Assembly (NCBI GenBank): GCA_963676435.2
Contig: CAXXOZ010000009.1
Coordinates: forward strand, 124,001 to 188,000
Direction: 5' to 3'
Source: CAXXOZ01 sp963676435
Lineage (GTDB): Bacteria > Bacillota > Clostridia > Lachnospirales > Lachnospiraceae
DNA: 64,000 bases
Shown here: positions 37,381 to 45,313 of the stretch, piece by piece
Layout: each line of letters starts with the position of its first letter
Numbering within the stretch: the first letter of the stretch is position 1
Program-made: the position numbers and the translations under genes
The notes under the pieces: generated by a model
Told to the model about the DNA's origin: nothing
Database searches by the model: none
The model's input: only the letters and a program-made list of their open reading frames with translations

Positions 37381-37546
37381 GAACAAAGAGTACGTTTACG
37401 AACTTTAGCGAGTAAATGAACAAAGAGTGCGTTTACGCACTCTCCGCGAGGCGCGATTGCGAAGCAATGATTACAATATCCGCGACTCTGCGCTCCCTCG
37501 GATAGTTTTTGCTTTATAGGGAGTTTCGAAGAAAATTCCTATAAAG
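37381..37546. repeat. GC-rich structured repeat region after holA
   Basis: Two direct copies of a 24-base unit (37381-37404 and 37418-37441, 22 of 24 identical, period 37) open the region. The second copy forms a perfect stem AGAGTGCGT/ACGCACTCT. Next comes a GC-rich stretch to about 37500 that can fold with itself (ATTGC-GAA-GCAAT inner hairpin, GCGC/GCGC, CCG..AGG/CCTCGG outer pairs). A 9-base inverted repeat, CTTTATAGG/CCTATAAAG, ends it at 37512-37546. Base composition differs sharply from the surroundings. No ORF is supported. Confidence 0.6.
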
Positions 37547-37551
37547 TAAAA

Positions 37552-37580
37552 AAGCACATATACATTATGTATATGTGCTT
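37552..37580 (-). terminator. rpsT terminator
   Basis: Perfect 14-bp stem (AAGCACATATACAT and its complement, one-base centre) with a run of T on the minus strand (A run at 37548-37553 on the plus strand), 18 bases after the rpsT stop. Confidence 0.9.
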
Positions 37581-37598
37581 GATTAAACTAGTTTTAAA

Positions 37599-37862
37599 TT
37601 AATTCATAGCATTAACTGCTTTAGTAAGACGTGAAATTTTTCTTGATGAAGTATTCTTGTGATAAACGCCTTTTGAAGTTGCTTTATCGATTTCGATAGT
37701 TGCAGCTTTTAAAGCTTCTGCGGCAGCGTTTTGATCACCATCTAATATTGCAGCATCTAACTTTTTAATAGTAGTTTTTACTTTTGATTTGATTGCTTTG
37801 TTTTTTTCATGTCTTTTACTATTAACAAGTATTCTTTTTTTCGCTGATTTGATGTTAGCCAA
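37599..37862 (-). CDS. rpsT: 30S ribosomal protein S20
   Basis: The 87-residue basic protein begins MANIKSAKKRILVNSKRHEKN, the bS20 signature. It binds 16S rRNA early in 30S assembly. GGAGGT precedes the ATG on the minus strand. It has its own promoter and a leader with a hairpin and ends at a strong terminator. Confidence 0.97.
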   Translation of the reverse strand: MANIKSAKKRILVNSKRHEKNKAIKSKVKTTIKKLDAAILDGDQNAAAEALKAATIEIDKATSKGVYHKNTSSRKISRLTKAVNAMN

Positions 37863-37898
37863 TTTCCTAAACCTCCAAATATTTTCTATTTTTTTTCG

Positions 37899-37925
37899 TG
37901 ATACCTTTGAGAGAGTAAGGTATCA
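37899..37925 (-). promoter_or_regulatory. Hairpin in the rpsT leader
   Basis: A 9-bp stem (TGATACCTT/AAGGTATCA) with a 9-base loop lies in the 5' leader of rpsT. On the minus strand it is followed by an A run, not a T run, so it is not a terminator. It may be an autoregulatory or stability element. Confidence 0.4.
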
Positions 37926-37982
37926 ACCTTTAAAAAATATTTACATAAGGACGCGGACTCATCCAATGTAAAATCATTAATA

Positions 37983-38011
37983 AGTTTAAAGCAAATAGTA
38001 TGATATGTCAA
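37983..38011 (-). promoter_or_regulatory. rpsT promoter
   Basis: On the minus strand a consensus TTGACA (plus positions 38006-38011) and TAAACT (37983-37988) are spaced by 17 bases. The predicted transcript has a leader of about 110 bases before rpsT. Confidence 0.6.
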
Positions 38012-38037
38012 GGGGAAACAACATAAAACATAAATAT

Positions 38038-38487
38038 TTATTTTTTACCAGTTGATCCAAAACCACCTTTACCTCTTGAAGTATCGTCTATTTCATCAAC
38101 TATGTCAAACTCCGCTTTTAAATAAGGAACGATGACCATCTGTGCTACACGTTCACCGACCTCAAGGCAAGCGGGTGATTTTGAATGATTTAAAAGAGGA
38201 ACAAGAATTTCACCTCTATAATCAGAATCAATAACACCTACTTTATTTGCTGGTGCAAGCCCGCTTTTAGTTGCAAGCCCACTTCTGGCATAAATAAGTC
38301 CAACATATCCAGTAGGGATTTCGACTGCTATACCAGTTTTAATCATTACTGTTTCTCCTGGTACAACTATTAAAGGCGAATTAGTACAGGCATATAAATC
38401 AGCTCCTGCTGAAAATTTTGTTCCATATGTAGGGATGATAGCCTGTGGGGATAATTTTTTAATCCTTATTTTTTCAGTTTTAATCAT
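38038..38487 (-). CDS. dut: dUTP diphosphatase
   Basis: The 149-residue trimeric dUTPase has motif 1 (SAGADLYA), motif 2 (ARSGLATKSG), motif 3 (GVIDSDYRGEI), motif 4 (GERVAQM) and motif 5 (RGKGGFGSTG). It turns dUTP into dUMP and keeps uracil out of DNA. AGAGGAG precedes the ATG. No terminator follows, so transcripts may continue into rpsT. Confidence 0.95.
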   Translation of the reverse strand: MIKTEKIRIKKLSPQAIIPTYGTKFSAGADLYACTNSPLIVVPGETVMIKTGIAVEIPTGYVGLIYARSGLATKSGLAPANKVGVIDSDYRGEILVPLLNHSKSPACLEVGERVAQMVIVPYLKAEFDIVDEIDDTSRGKGGFGSTGKK

Positions 38488-38529
38488 TTTTAGTACTCCT
38501 CTTTATTAAATAGTATTACATTCTATATA

Positions 38530-38558
38530 AATATACGATATTTATTATTTACTTTCAA
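38530..38558 (-). promoter_or_regulatory. dut promoter
   Basis: On the minus strand TTGAAA (plus 38553-38558) and TATATT (38530-38535) are 17 bases apart, 43 bases before the dut start codon. Confidence 0.6.
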
Positions 38559-38646
38559 TAAAATATTGTATTTTTAAAAATACCTATAGACTGTACATGC
38601 AAATTATGAGAAAATGATAGATATGAATTTTGAAAGGAGAACCGAA

Positions 38647-39339
38647 ATGATATATTCACATGAAGTGGAACATATGTGTCCGGTAGCGCAAGGTGTAAAT
38701 CACGGTGCGGCTCCAGTACCGCAAGAAGGGAAATGGACAAAAGTTAAAGATGTATCAGATATCTCTGGGTTAACTCACGGAGTAGGTTGGTGTGCACCAC
38801 AGCAGGGAGCATGTAAATTAACATTAAATATTAAAGAGGGAATTATTCAGGAAGCGTTAATTGAAACTGTTGGATGTTCAGGAATGACACATTCTGCCGC
38901 TATGGCATCAGAAATATTGCCTGGCAGAACTGTTTTAGAAGCATTAAATACAGACCTTGTATGTGATGCAATAAATACAGCAATGAGAGAATTATTTTTA
39001 CAGATTGCATACGGAAGAAGCCAGTCAGCTTTTTCAGAAGATGGTCTTCCTGTAGGAGCAGGTCTTGAAGATTTAGGAAAAGGTCTTCGTTCACAGGTTG
39101 GAACAATGTATGGAACTCTTAAAAAAGGACCTCGTTACTTAGAAATGGCAGAGGGTTATGTAACAGGTATTGCTCTTGATGAAGATGATGAAATCATCGG
39201 ATATCAGTTTGTAAGTTTGGGTAAAATGACAGACTTTATTAAAAAAGGTGATGATCCAAATACAGCATGGGAAAAAGCCAAAGGCGAATACGGCAGAATT
39301 TCTGATGCAGCTAGGATTATTGATCCGAGAACGGAATAG
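38647..39339 (+). CDS. NifU-like iron-sulfur scaffold protein
   Basis: The 230-residue protein resembles the NifU/IscU N-terminal fold. The IscU-like segment is ETVGCSGMTHSAAMASE with Cys77, and further Cys are at positions 11, 49, 56 and 106. It lies 11 bases before a GGGtGRT-family gene, a pairing I know from other anaerobes. A role in building or carrying Fe-S clusters is inferred from the fold. ATG 38647 has AAAGGAGA upstream and is preferred over the ATG at 38614. Confidence 0.75.
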   Translation: MIYSHEVEHMCPVAQGVNHGAAPVPQEGKWTKVKDVSDISGLTHGVGWCAPQQGACKLTLNIKEGIIQEALIETVGCSGMTHSAAMASEILPGRTVLEALNTDLVCDAINTAMRELFLQIAYGRSQSAFSEDGLPVGAGLEDLGKGLRSQVGTMYGTLKKGPRYLEMAEGYVTGIALDEDDEIIGYQFVSLGKMTDFIKKGDDPNTAWEKAKGEYGRISDAARIIDPRTE

Positions 39340-39350
39340 GAGGATGAAAA

Positions 39351-40361
39351 ATGCCGTTATTTGAATCGTATGAAAGAAGAATAGACAATATAAATGCTGT
39401 ATTGAATGAATATGGTATTTCATCTATAGAAGAAGCAGAAAAAATAACAAAAGATGCTGGATTAGAGGTATATGATCAGGTTAAAACTATTCAGCCTATC
39501 TGTTTTGAAAATGCATGCTGGGCATATGTGGTCGGTGCAGCAATTGCAATTAAAAAGGGAAATAAAAAGGCTGCTGATGCTGCATCATCAATAGGAATCG
39601 GATTACAGGCTTTCTGTATCAAAGGTTCAGTTGCAGATCAGAGAAAAGTTGGTATAGGTCACGGAAATCTTGGCAAAATGCTTCTTGAAGAAGAAACAGA
39701 ATGTTTTGCTTTCCTTGCAGGACATGAATCTTTTGCAGCTGCTGAAGGAGCTATAGGTATAGCTGATAAAGCCAACAAGGTTAGAAAAAAACCTTTAAGG
39801 GTAATTCTTAACGGACTTGGAAAAGATGCAGCACAAGTTATTTCAAGAATAAATGGATTCACATACGTTGAAACTAAAATGGACTATAGTACTGGAAAAT
39901 TAGATGAGGTTTTTAAAAAAGCTTATTCAAAAGGTTTAAGAGGACAGGTTAACTGTTATGGTGCAGATGATGTTGTAGAAGGTGTAGCGATTATGCACAA
40001 AGAGGGAGTTGATGTTTCGATAACAGGAAACTCAACAAACCCAACAAGATTCCAGCATCCTGTAGCAGGTACATATAAAAAAGAATGTAACGAGCAGGGT
40101 AAAAAATACTTCTCAGTTGCATCAGGTGGTGGTACAGGTCGTACACTTCACCCAGATAATATGGCAGCTGGTCCTGCGTCATATGGTATGACAGATACTA
40201 TGGGACGTATGCACTCAGATGCACAGTTTGCAGGCTCATCATCTGTTCCTGCCCACGTAGAAATGATGGGACTTATCGGAATGGGTAACAACCCAATGGT
40301 AGGAGCTACTGTTGCAGTTGCGGTTTCGATTGAAGAAGCAGCTAAAGCAGGAAAACTGTAA
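39351..40361 (+). CDS. GGGtGRT family protein
   Basis: The 336-residue protein contains the defining motif SGGGTGRTLHPDNM near residue 265. Other parts are an N-terminal helix-rich region and the segment CWAYVVGAAIAIKKGNKKAADAASSIGIGLQAF. The family is widespread in anaerobic Firmicutes, but its biochemical function is not known to me. It is probably co-transcribed with the NifU-like gene, which hints at Fe-S biology. AGGAGG precedes the start and a strong terminator follows. Confidence 0.85.
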   Translation: MPLFESYERRIDNINAVLNEYGISSIEEAEKITKDAGLEVYDQVKTIQPICFENACWAYVVGAAIAIKKGNKKAADAASSIGIGLQAFCIKGSVADQRKVGIGHGNLGKMLLEEETECFAFLAGHESFAAAEGAIGIADKANKVRKKPLRVILNGLGKDAAQVISRINGFTYVETKMDYSTGKLDEVFKKAYSKGLRGQVNCYGADDVVEGVAIMHKEGVDVSITGNSTNPTRFQHPVAGTYKKECNEQGKKYFSVASGGGTGRTLHPDNMAAGPASYGMTDTMGRMHSDAQFAGSSSVPAHVEMMGLIGMGNNPMVGATVAVAVSIEEAAKAGKL

Positions 40362-40380
40362 GAGATAAATTAAATATTAA

Positions 40381-40412
40381 GACATGGTATGATTTTCATA
40401 TCGTGTCTTTTT
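40381..40412 (+). terminator. Terminator after the GGGtGRT gene
   Basis: A 12-bp stem from 40381 (GACATGGTATGA, with G-T pairs) closes on a 3-base loop and is followed by six T. Confidence 0.85.
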
Positions 40413-40429
40413 TAGTTTGAAAAAACATA

Positions 40430-40457
40430 TTGACATAAGAAAGGCTCATTGTATTAT
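40430..40457 (+). promoter_or_regulatory. Promoter of the GH114-like lipoprotein
   Basis: Consensus TTGACA (40430-40435) and TATTAT (40452-40457) with a 16-base spacer, 44 bases before the start codon. Confidence 0.65.
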
Positions 40458-40501
40458 TGTAATATAGGTATATAGTAGTTTTCAAAGAAAAAGGAGTAGA
40501 T

Positions 40502-41362
40502 ATGAAAAAGCTATTAATAGGTATGCTGTTAGTTGTTGTGAATATTCTTCTGGTAAGCTGTAGTGAAGAAAAAGTAAAGAACCAAAAAGAAAGTACTGAA
40601 CTAGATGTACAAACAAATAAACCAGAAGAAGACTACGGAGTATTTTTAAGTCTTGATAATTCAGACCTGAGTATTTTTTTAAATTATAAGCTTGTGGTAA
40701 TTGATGCTCAGTACTTTGATAAATCAGACATTGACTTTTTGCACGAGAATGGTATTGAAGTTTACAGCTATTTAAATATTGGATCCTTAGAAAATTTTAG
40801 GGATTATTATAATACCTATGAAGAATACACCTTGGAAGTGTATGAAAACTGGGAAGAAGAAAAGTGGGTGGATGTTTCAGTAAAAGTCTGGCAGGATTTT
40901 ATTACAGATGAACTTGCAAATCAGCTTTTTGAAAAAGGTATAGATGGATTTTTTATAGATAATTGTGATGTCTATTACATATATAATGAAACGAAGATTT
41001 ATAATGGTCTGGAAACCATATTAAGAAAACTTAAAAACTTTAATGTTGATGTTGTTATTAATGGTGGTGATGAGTTTGTTAATGCTTATTATGAAAACAA
41101 TAATAGTATAGAAGAAATTATTACAGGAATAAATCAGGAAGATGTTTTTTCAAGCTATGATTTTGATAATGAAAAGTTTGAAACTTCAAACTCTGAAGAT
41201 AGTTTATATTATAAAGAATACATAGAAAAATTTGGTGCAATGGGAACAGAAATTTACTTACTTGAGTATACAGAGGATTTAGAAGTTGTAAATCAAATAG
41301 AAAATTACTGTAAAAAGAATGACTTTATGTTTTATGTATCAGATTCTATTGAACTTGATTAA
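40502..41362 (+). CDS. GH114-like lipoprotein (endo-alpha-1,4-polygalactosaminidase family)
   Basis: The 286-residue protein has a lipoprotein signal peptide (LVSC, Cys20), a short linker and a TIM-barrel domain of the GH114/TM1410 type. Family segments visible are VVIDAQYFDKSDIDFLHENGIEVYSYLNIGS, KWVDVSVKVWQDFI and GIDGFFIDNCDVY. Members act on polysaccharides such as galactosaminogalactan, but the real substrate here is unknown. The stop codon is part of the 9-bp target duplication of the ISLre2 element that follows, so the gene remains complete. Confidence 0.8.
   Translation: MKKLLIGMLLVVVNILLVSCSEEKVKNQKESTELDVQTNKPEEDYGVFLSLDNSDLSIFLNYKLVVIDAQYFDKSDIDFLHENGIEVYSYLNIGSLENFRDYYNTYEEYTLEVYENWEEEKWVDVSVKVWQDFITDELANQLFEKGIDGFFIDNCDVYYIYNETKIYNGLETILRKLKNFNVDVVINGGDEFVNAYYENNNSIEEIITGINQEDVFSSYDFDNEKFETSNSEDSLYYKEYIEKFGAMGTEIYLLEYTEDLEVVNQIENYCKKNDFMFYVSDSIELD
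41354..41362. repeat. Left 9-bp target duplication of ISLre2
   Basis: CTTGATTAA directly precedes the left terminal inverted repeat and recurs after the right one at 45207-45215. It encodes Leu-Asp-stop of the preceding gene. Confidence 0.85.
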
Positions 41363-41405
41363 GCTAGGGTAAAAATTTTGTAGGATATTAATTGAAAAAA
41401 ACAAT

Positions 41406-41474
41406 AGAGAACACCTTCTTTGTGTTAAGATTTAAATGCGAATAAAAATAAAACGCAAAGGATGGGTGTTCTCT
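41406..41474 (+). promoter_or_regulatory. Inverted repeat flanking the ISLre2 transposase leader
   Basis: AGAGAACACC at 41406-41415 is exactly complementary to 41465-41474, which directly abuts the ATG at 41475. Weaker pairing continues inward. Read-through RNA could fold here and hide the start region, while a promoter between the arms would escape. Confidence 0.55.
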
Positions 41475-42941
41475 ATGATTAAAAGTATACAACAGTTTGA
41501 AGAAGTTGGGGTAAAAAAATTAGGTAAAGTGTTAGAAGATTTTATAAATAAACCTGAAAAGCAGGCTGAGTTTATTTATGGTGTTACAGATTCAGTTGTA
41601 AGGTTAGGTTTAGATATTATTAAAGAAACTTTAGAGAGCATGGATGAAGAACTACGTAAAAGTGGTCTGCGAAAGTCAGGATGGGTAATTAGCAGAAAAG
41701 ATGAAACATCATTAATTACAAGCCTTGGAACAGTTAAGTATCATAAAACACTGTTTAAAAATAAAGAATCTGGAATCTGCGAGTATCTGCTAGATAAAGT
41801 CATGGGACTGGAAAGTCATACGAGAATGACTGAGGATGCAGAGGCGCAAATGCTTGAAGAAGCTGTAGATAGCAGTTACCGAAAAGGTGGAATAAATGTT
41901 AGTCTTTCAGATACTGTAAGTAAACAAACAGTTAAGAATAAGATTCATAGTCTGAAGTTTTATCAGGAAAATAATGAAGCCGTGCATAAGAAGCAAGTGG
42001 ATTATCTATATATAGATGCGGATGAAGACCACGTTTCCCTACAATATTTGGAAAGTAAGGGAGACATTGAAAAACCAAGATCAAATACAAGTATGCCAAA
42101 ACTAGCCTACGTATATGAAGGAATTGAACCTGATGCACCTAAAAGTCAAAGGATGAAGTTGATAAATCCTAAATATTTTGGTGGGATTTATGAAGGAAGT
42201 AAAGGAGTGGAACAGTTTTGGAGAGAAATATACGATTATATACAGTCGACTTATGATATAAGTAAAATCAAGCATATATATATTAATGGGGATGGTGCTA
42301 ATTGGATTAAGACAGGAAGGAAGTGGATTTCAGGATCTATTTTTGTATTGGACAAATTTCATATGCAAAAATACATTATAAAAGCAACTTCACATCTTAT
42401 GGATTCAGCTTTAGATGCTAGAAGTGAAATATATCGAGCAATCAATAAAAGAGTTAAATGGATGGCACAGGCAACATTTGAAAAAATTTTAAATGTAACA
42501 GAAACAGAAAGTCAGAGAAAAAAAGTTGAAACCTGTATGTTATATATTCTCGGTAATTGGAATGGTATAATAAGAGGTGGAATTAACAAAGATTCACAGG
42601 TGGGTTGTAGTGCAGAAGGTCATGTAAGTCATATTTATTCGGACAGAATGAGTTCTAGACCATTAGGGTGGAGCAGACACGGTGTTAATCAAATGTCGAA
42701 ACTACGAATATATAAAGCAAACAAAGGAAATATGTTAGAGCTTGTAAGAATGCAAAAACAGGAATTACAATTGGCTGCAGGTGCAGAAGAAGAGATAATA
42801 TGTATGAGTAGCGAAATGTTTAAAGCCGAAAGAACAAGATTAAAAGAAGAACAAAGATATTTAGAAAGAATGACCCACAGTATTCCTTTTCCAGAAGTTA
42901 AAAAGATAGCATATTTCAAACATCACATTTGGGGATTGTAA
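41475..42941 (+). CDS. ISLre2-family transposase
   Basis: The 488-residue protein matches the ISLre2 (UPF0236) transposase family in length and pattern. Visible are SLGTVKYHKTLFKNKESG, the acidic segments YIDADEDHVSLQ and YINGDGANWIKTG, and the C-terminal CSAEGHVSHIYSDRMSSRPLGWS region. The reading frame is complete. ATG 41475 fits the family N terminus (MIKSIQQFEE); an upstream frame from 41436 runs through the leader inverted repeat. Confidence 0.9.
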   Translation: MIKSIQQFEEVGVKKLGKVLEDFINKPEKQAEFIYGVTDSVVRLGLDIIKETLESMDEELRKSGLRKSGWVISRKDETSLITSLGTVKYHKTLFKNKESGICEYLLDKVMGLESHTRMTEDAEAQMLEEAVDSSYRKGGINVSLSDTVSKQTVKNKIHSLKFYQENNEAVHKKQVDYLYIDADEDHVSLQYLESKGDIEKPRSNTSMPKLAYVYEGIEPDAPKSQRMKLINPKYFGGIYEGSKGVEQFWREIYDYIQSTYDISKIKHIYINGDGANWIKTGRKWISGSIFVLDKFHMQKYIIKATSHLMDSALDARSEIYRAINKRVKWMAQATFEKILNVTETESQRKKVETCMLYILGNWNGIIRGGINKDSQVGCSAEGHVSHIYSDRMSSRPLGWSRHGVNQMSKLRIYKANKGNMLELVRMQKQELQLAAGAEEEIICMSSEMFKAERTRLKEEQRYLERMTHSIPFPEVKKIAYFKHHIWGL

Positions 42942-43086
42942 AAAGTAAGAAATATATGTATAGTGTGAACAGAAGCTAATATAAATGTTAATCTAAAAGT
43001 ACCCAAAAGTGTGCACGTAAAAATCCCCAATTATGTGCACAAGAAAAGGTACTTTTTTTGTTATAATCCATCAAGAGGTGATGATT

Positions 43087-44352
43087 ATGACAGAAATTGT
43101 ATTAGCTATGATTAATGAAGTATCAGATTTAAGTATGTTTAAAAATGTATATATGAATGGAGAAATTAAATTGAACATTTCAAAAATTTCAAGAGAACTA
43201 GGAAAGGACAGAAAAACTATAAAAAAGTATTTAAAAGGTGAGGTTTCTAATAAAACCAGAAATCGTAAAAAGTATTTAGATGATTATAAAGATATAATTA
43301 CAAATCTTCTTAAAGATACATTACGAAGTTTTGATTACATCGACCATTTATATTTTTACTTAAAAAGAGAACATAATATCACATGTTCAAGGTCTACTCT
43401 AAACAGATACATTAGAAATGATGAATATCTAAACAAGCTGTTCTCTAAAAAGAAGGAACAGATATTTACTGAACGTTTTGAAACACAACCAGGTGTACAA
43501 GCTCAATTCGACTTAAAAGAAAAAATAAAAATCATATACGAAAATGGAGAGGAACAAAAAGTTAACATCGCGACATTAACACTTGGTTTTTCAAGATATA
43601 ACTTTAGAAAGGTTGTTTTAGACACCAAGTATGAGACTATAGTATCTTTCCTAGCCGAATCATTTGAAGAACTAGGAGGAGTTGTTAAAGAACTGGTAAT
43701 AGATAATATAAAGTGTTTGGTTGACAAACCTAGAACGGCTAATGGAAAAGATGCTGTATTAAATACTAAGTTCATAGAGTTTTTAAAGGATTATAACATC
43801 ACATGTAAACCTTGCATGCCCTACAGACCACAAACTAAAGGAAAAACAGAAACACAAAACAAAAAGCCTGCACAGTTAGAAAACTATAATGGTACATATT
43901 TAGATTTATATGAAGTCCATGAAAAACTGGAAATAATTAATAAAGAAGATAATGAAAGCATATCTCAGGCAACTTTATTACCAAGAAATTTTTTATATAA
44001 AAAGGAAAAAGATGAACTTTCCCATCTCCCTGCAAGAAGAATTCGAGAAAAGTATCATCTTTTAGTCCGTGAAGTTGATGTATCAAATGAGTCATTAGTA
44101 TCCTACAAATCAAAGAAGTATTCTGTACCAAAAAGATTTATAGGTTCAAAAATGAATCTAATTATCAATGATAAACAACTGCAAATGTATTATAACAATA
44201 AAATCGTCGCTGTGCACATGATTTCTAATAAAGTACTGAATATTTTACCTGAGCACCAGCTAAATTATCCTAAATATTTATTTAAAAAGACATATGAAGA
44301 AAAGGAAATAATTCTAAAAGAAATGGAGAACATTAGATATGACAATGATTAA
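43087..44352 (+). CDS. istA: IS21-family transposase IstA
   Basis: The 421-residue protein has an N-terminal helix-turn-helix (LNISKISRELGKDRKTIKKYL) and an integrase-type DDE domain (first Asp in QAQFDLKEK, second in LVIDNIKC, Glu in KGKTETQNK). It cuts and joins the element ends with IstB. ATG 43087 lies 6 bases after GAGGTG, and an in-frame ATG at 43081 abuts that site. The gene overlaps istB by 14 bases. Confidence 0.92.
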   Translation: MTEIVLAMINEVSDLSMFKNVYMNGEIKLNISKISRELGKDRKTIKKYLKGEVSNKTRNRKKYLDDYKDIITNLLKDTLRSFDYIDHLYFYLKREHNITCSRSTLNRYIRNDEYLNKLFSKKKEQIFTERFETQPGVQAQFDLKEKIKIIYENGEEQKVNIATLTLGFSRYNFRKVVLDTKYETIVSFLAESFEELGGVVKELVIDNIKCLVDKPRTANGKDAVLNTKFIEFLKDYNITCKPCMPYRPQTKGKTETQNKKPAQLENYNGTYLDLYEVHEKLEIINKEDNESISQATLLPRNFLYKKEKDELSHLPARRIREKYHLLVREVDVSNESLVSYKSKKYSVPKRFIGSKMNLIINDKQLQMYYNNKIVAVHMISNKVLNILPEHQLNYPKYLFKKTYEEKEIILKEMENIRYDND

Positions 44353-45103
44353 TGATGTTTTAGATCAACTAGTTTACTTAAAACTTAAGTCAGCACACTC
44401 GTATTTGAAAGACCTACATATAAATGATGATATATCAAATACTGAATTAAAAGGTCTTTATAAGGTATTAAATAAAGAAGTAGAAGCAAAAGAAGAAAAT
44501 AATAAACTCTATAATGTGAAAGTAGCTGCTTTTCCTTTTGTTAGAAAGCTAGACGACTATGACTTTAGTTTTCAGCCTTCTATTAAGGAAGAAAAAATAA
44601 GAGATATTGTTAAAACTTCATTTTATGAAAATGCAACAAATGTTGTTTTTATAGGAAATCCAGGTGTAGGAAAAACACATTTAGCTATTGCTATTGGATA
44701 TGAAGTGGCTATAAAAAGAAATAGTGTATATTTCATTAAGTTTTCTAAATTGATAATGAATTTAAAAAAAGCGTATGATGAAAACGCTTTAGAAAAGAAG
44801 CTTAAATTATATTTTAAATACAAGCTATTAATAATAGACGAAGTTGGCTTTAATGAGATTTCACCACTTGAAGCGAAGTTGTTTTTTCAATTGATAGATT
44901 TAAGATATTCAAAGAGATCAACTATATTCACAAGCAATATTTCATTTGAAAAATGGCCAAGTATATTAGGTCATGATGAAATGATTACAAAAGCTATACT
45001 AGATAGAATTCTTCACTTTTCATATTTGTTTAATATAACAGGAAATTCATACAGAATAAAAGATAAAGTGAAAATGTTGTTGCCAAAAAGTGGGGAATCT
45101 TAA
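44339..45103 (+). CDS. istB: IS21-family helper ATPase IstB
   Basis: The 254-residue AAA+ protein has a Walker A motif at residues 106-113 (GNPGVGKT) and a Walker B motif (LLIIDEVGF). The C-terminal TSNISFEKWPSILGHD...AILDRILH pattern is typical of IstB/DnaC-like proteins. It directs IstA to targets. The stop codon lies inside the right terminal repeat. Confidence 0.93.
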   Translation: MTMINDVLDQLVYLKLKSAHSYLKDLHINDDISNTELKGLYKVLNKEVEAKEENNKLYNVKVAAFPFVRKLDDYDFSFQPSIKEEKIRDIVKTSFYENATNVVFIGNPGVGKTHLAIAIGYEVAIKRNSVYFIKFSKLIMNLKKAYDENALEKKLKLYFKYKLLIIDEVGFNEISPLEAKLFFQLIDLRYSKRSTIFTSNISFEKWPSILGHDEMITKAILDRILHFSYLFNITGNSYRIKDKVKMLLPKSGES

Positions 45104-45206
45104 ATGCACACTTTTGGGGAAATTTAGGTTGACATTTATAGCTAAGTCTGAAACACATCAAGGGGAATCTCTGTCCAATTAAATCCTACAGTAAATTTAC
45201 ACTATC

Positions 45207-45215
45207 CTTGATTAA
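45207..45215. repeat. Right 9-bp target duplication of ISLre2
   Basis: CTTGATTAA, identical to 41354-41362, directly follows the right inverted repeat. Confidence 0.85.
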
Positions 45216-45222
45216 ATTTTAA

Positions 45223-45251
45223 TTGAATTTTATTTTTTAAAAATATATAAT
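45223..45251 (+). promoter_or_regulatory. Promoter of the URO-D-family gene
   Basis: TTGAAT (45223-45228), 17 bases, TATAAT (45246-45251). It begins only 8 bases after the ISLre2 target duplication, so the insertion just missed it. Confidence 0.75.
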
Positions 45252-45313
45252 TAAATTAGCATTAGAAATCTTTATCCAACACAATAATTCAAATTGAAAG
45301 GAGAAGGTTATAC

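Larger units (their letters stand above)
42980..45139 (+). mobile_element. IS21-family element nested in ISLre2
   Basis: Terminal inverted repeats of about 50 bases occupy 42981-43030 and 45090-45139 and share ATAAATGT.AA.CTAAA and CCCAAAAGTGTGCA blocks. Direct repeats AGCTAA at 42974-42979 and 45140-45145 are a probable target duplication. If the TG...CA convention is used, the ends would be 42986 and 45134. The left end has two GTGCAC-containing blocks, typical of multiple transposase sites. It carries intact istA and istB. Confidence 0.85.
41363..45206 (+). mobile_element. ISLre2-family element interrupted by an IS21-family element
   Basis: The left end (GCTAGGGTAAA) and the complement of the right end (GATAGTGTAAA) match at 9 of 11 bases. 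The inverted repeat continues inward to a shared GTAGGAT. Identical 9-bp repeats CTTGATTAA flank the whole. The ISLre2 transposase is in the left part. An IS21-type element occupies 42980-45139, and without it the ISLre2 would be about 1.7 kb, a usual size. Confidence 0.88.

Noticed and set aside
37381..37500. tRNA or tRNA-like cloverleaf in the GC-rich repeat
   Set aside because: No T-loop TTC sequence, no anticodon arm of correct size and no acceptor stem of seven pairs.
37789..37971. Plus-strand ORF opposite rpsT
   Set aside because: Antisense to a confident ribosomal protein gene and without a ribosome site.
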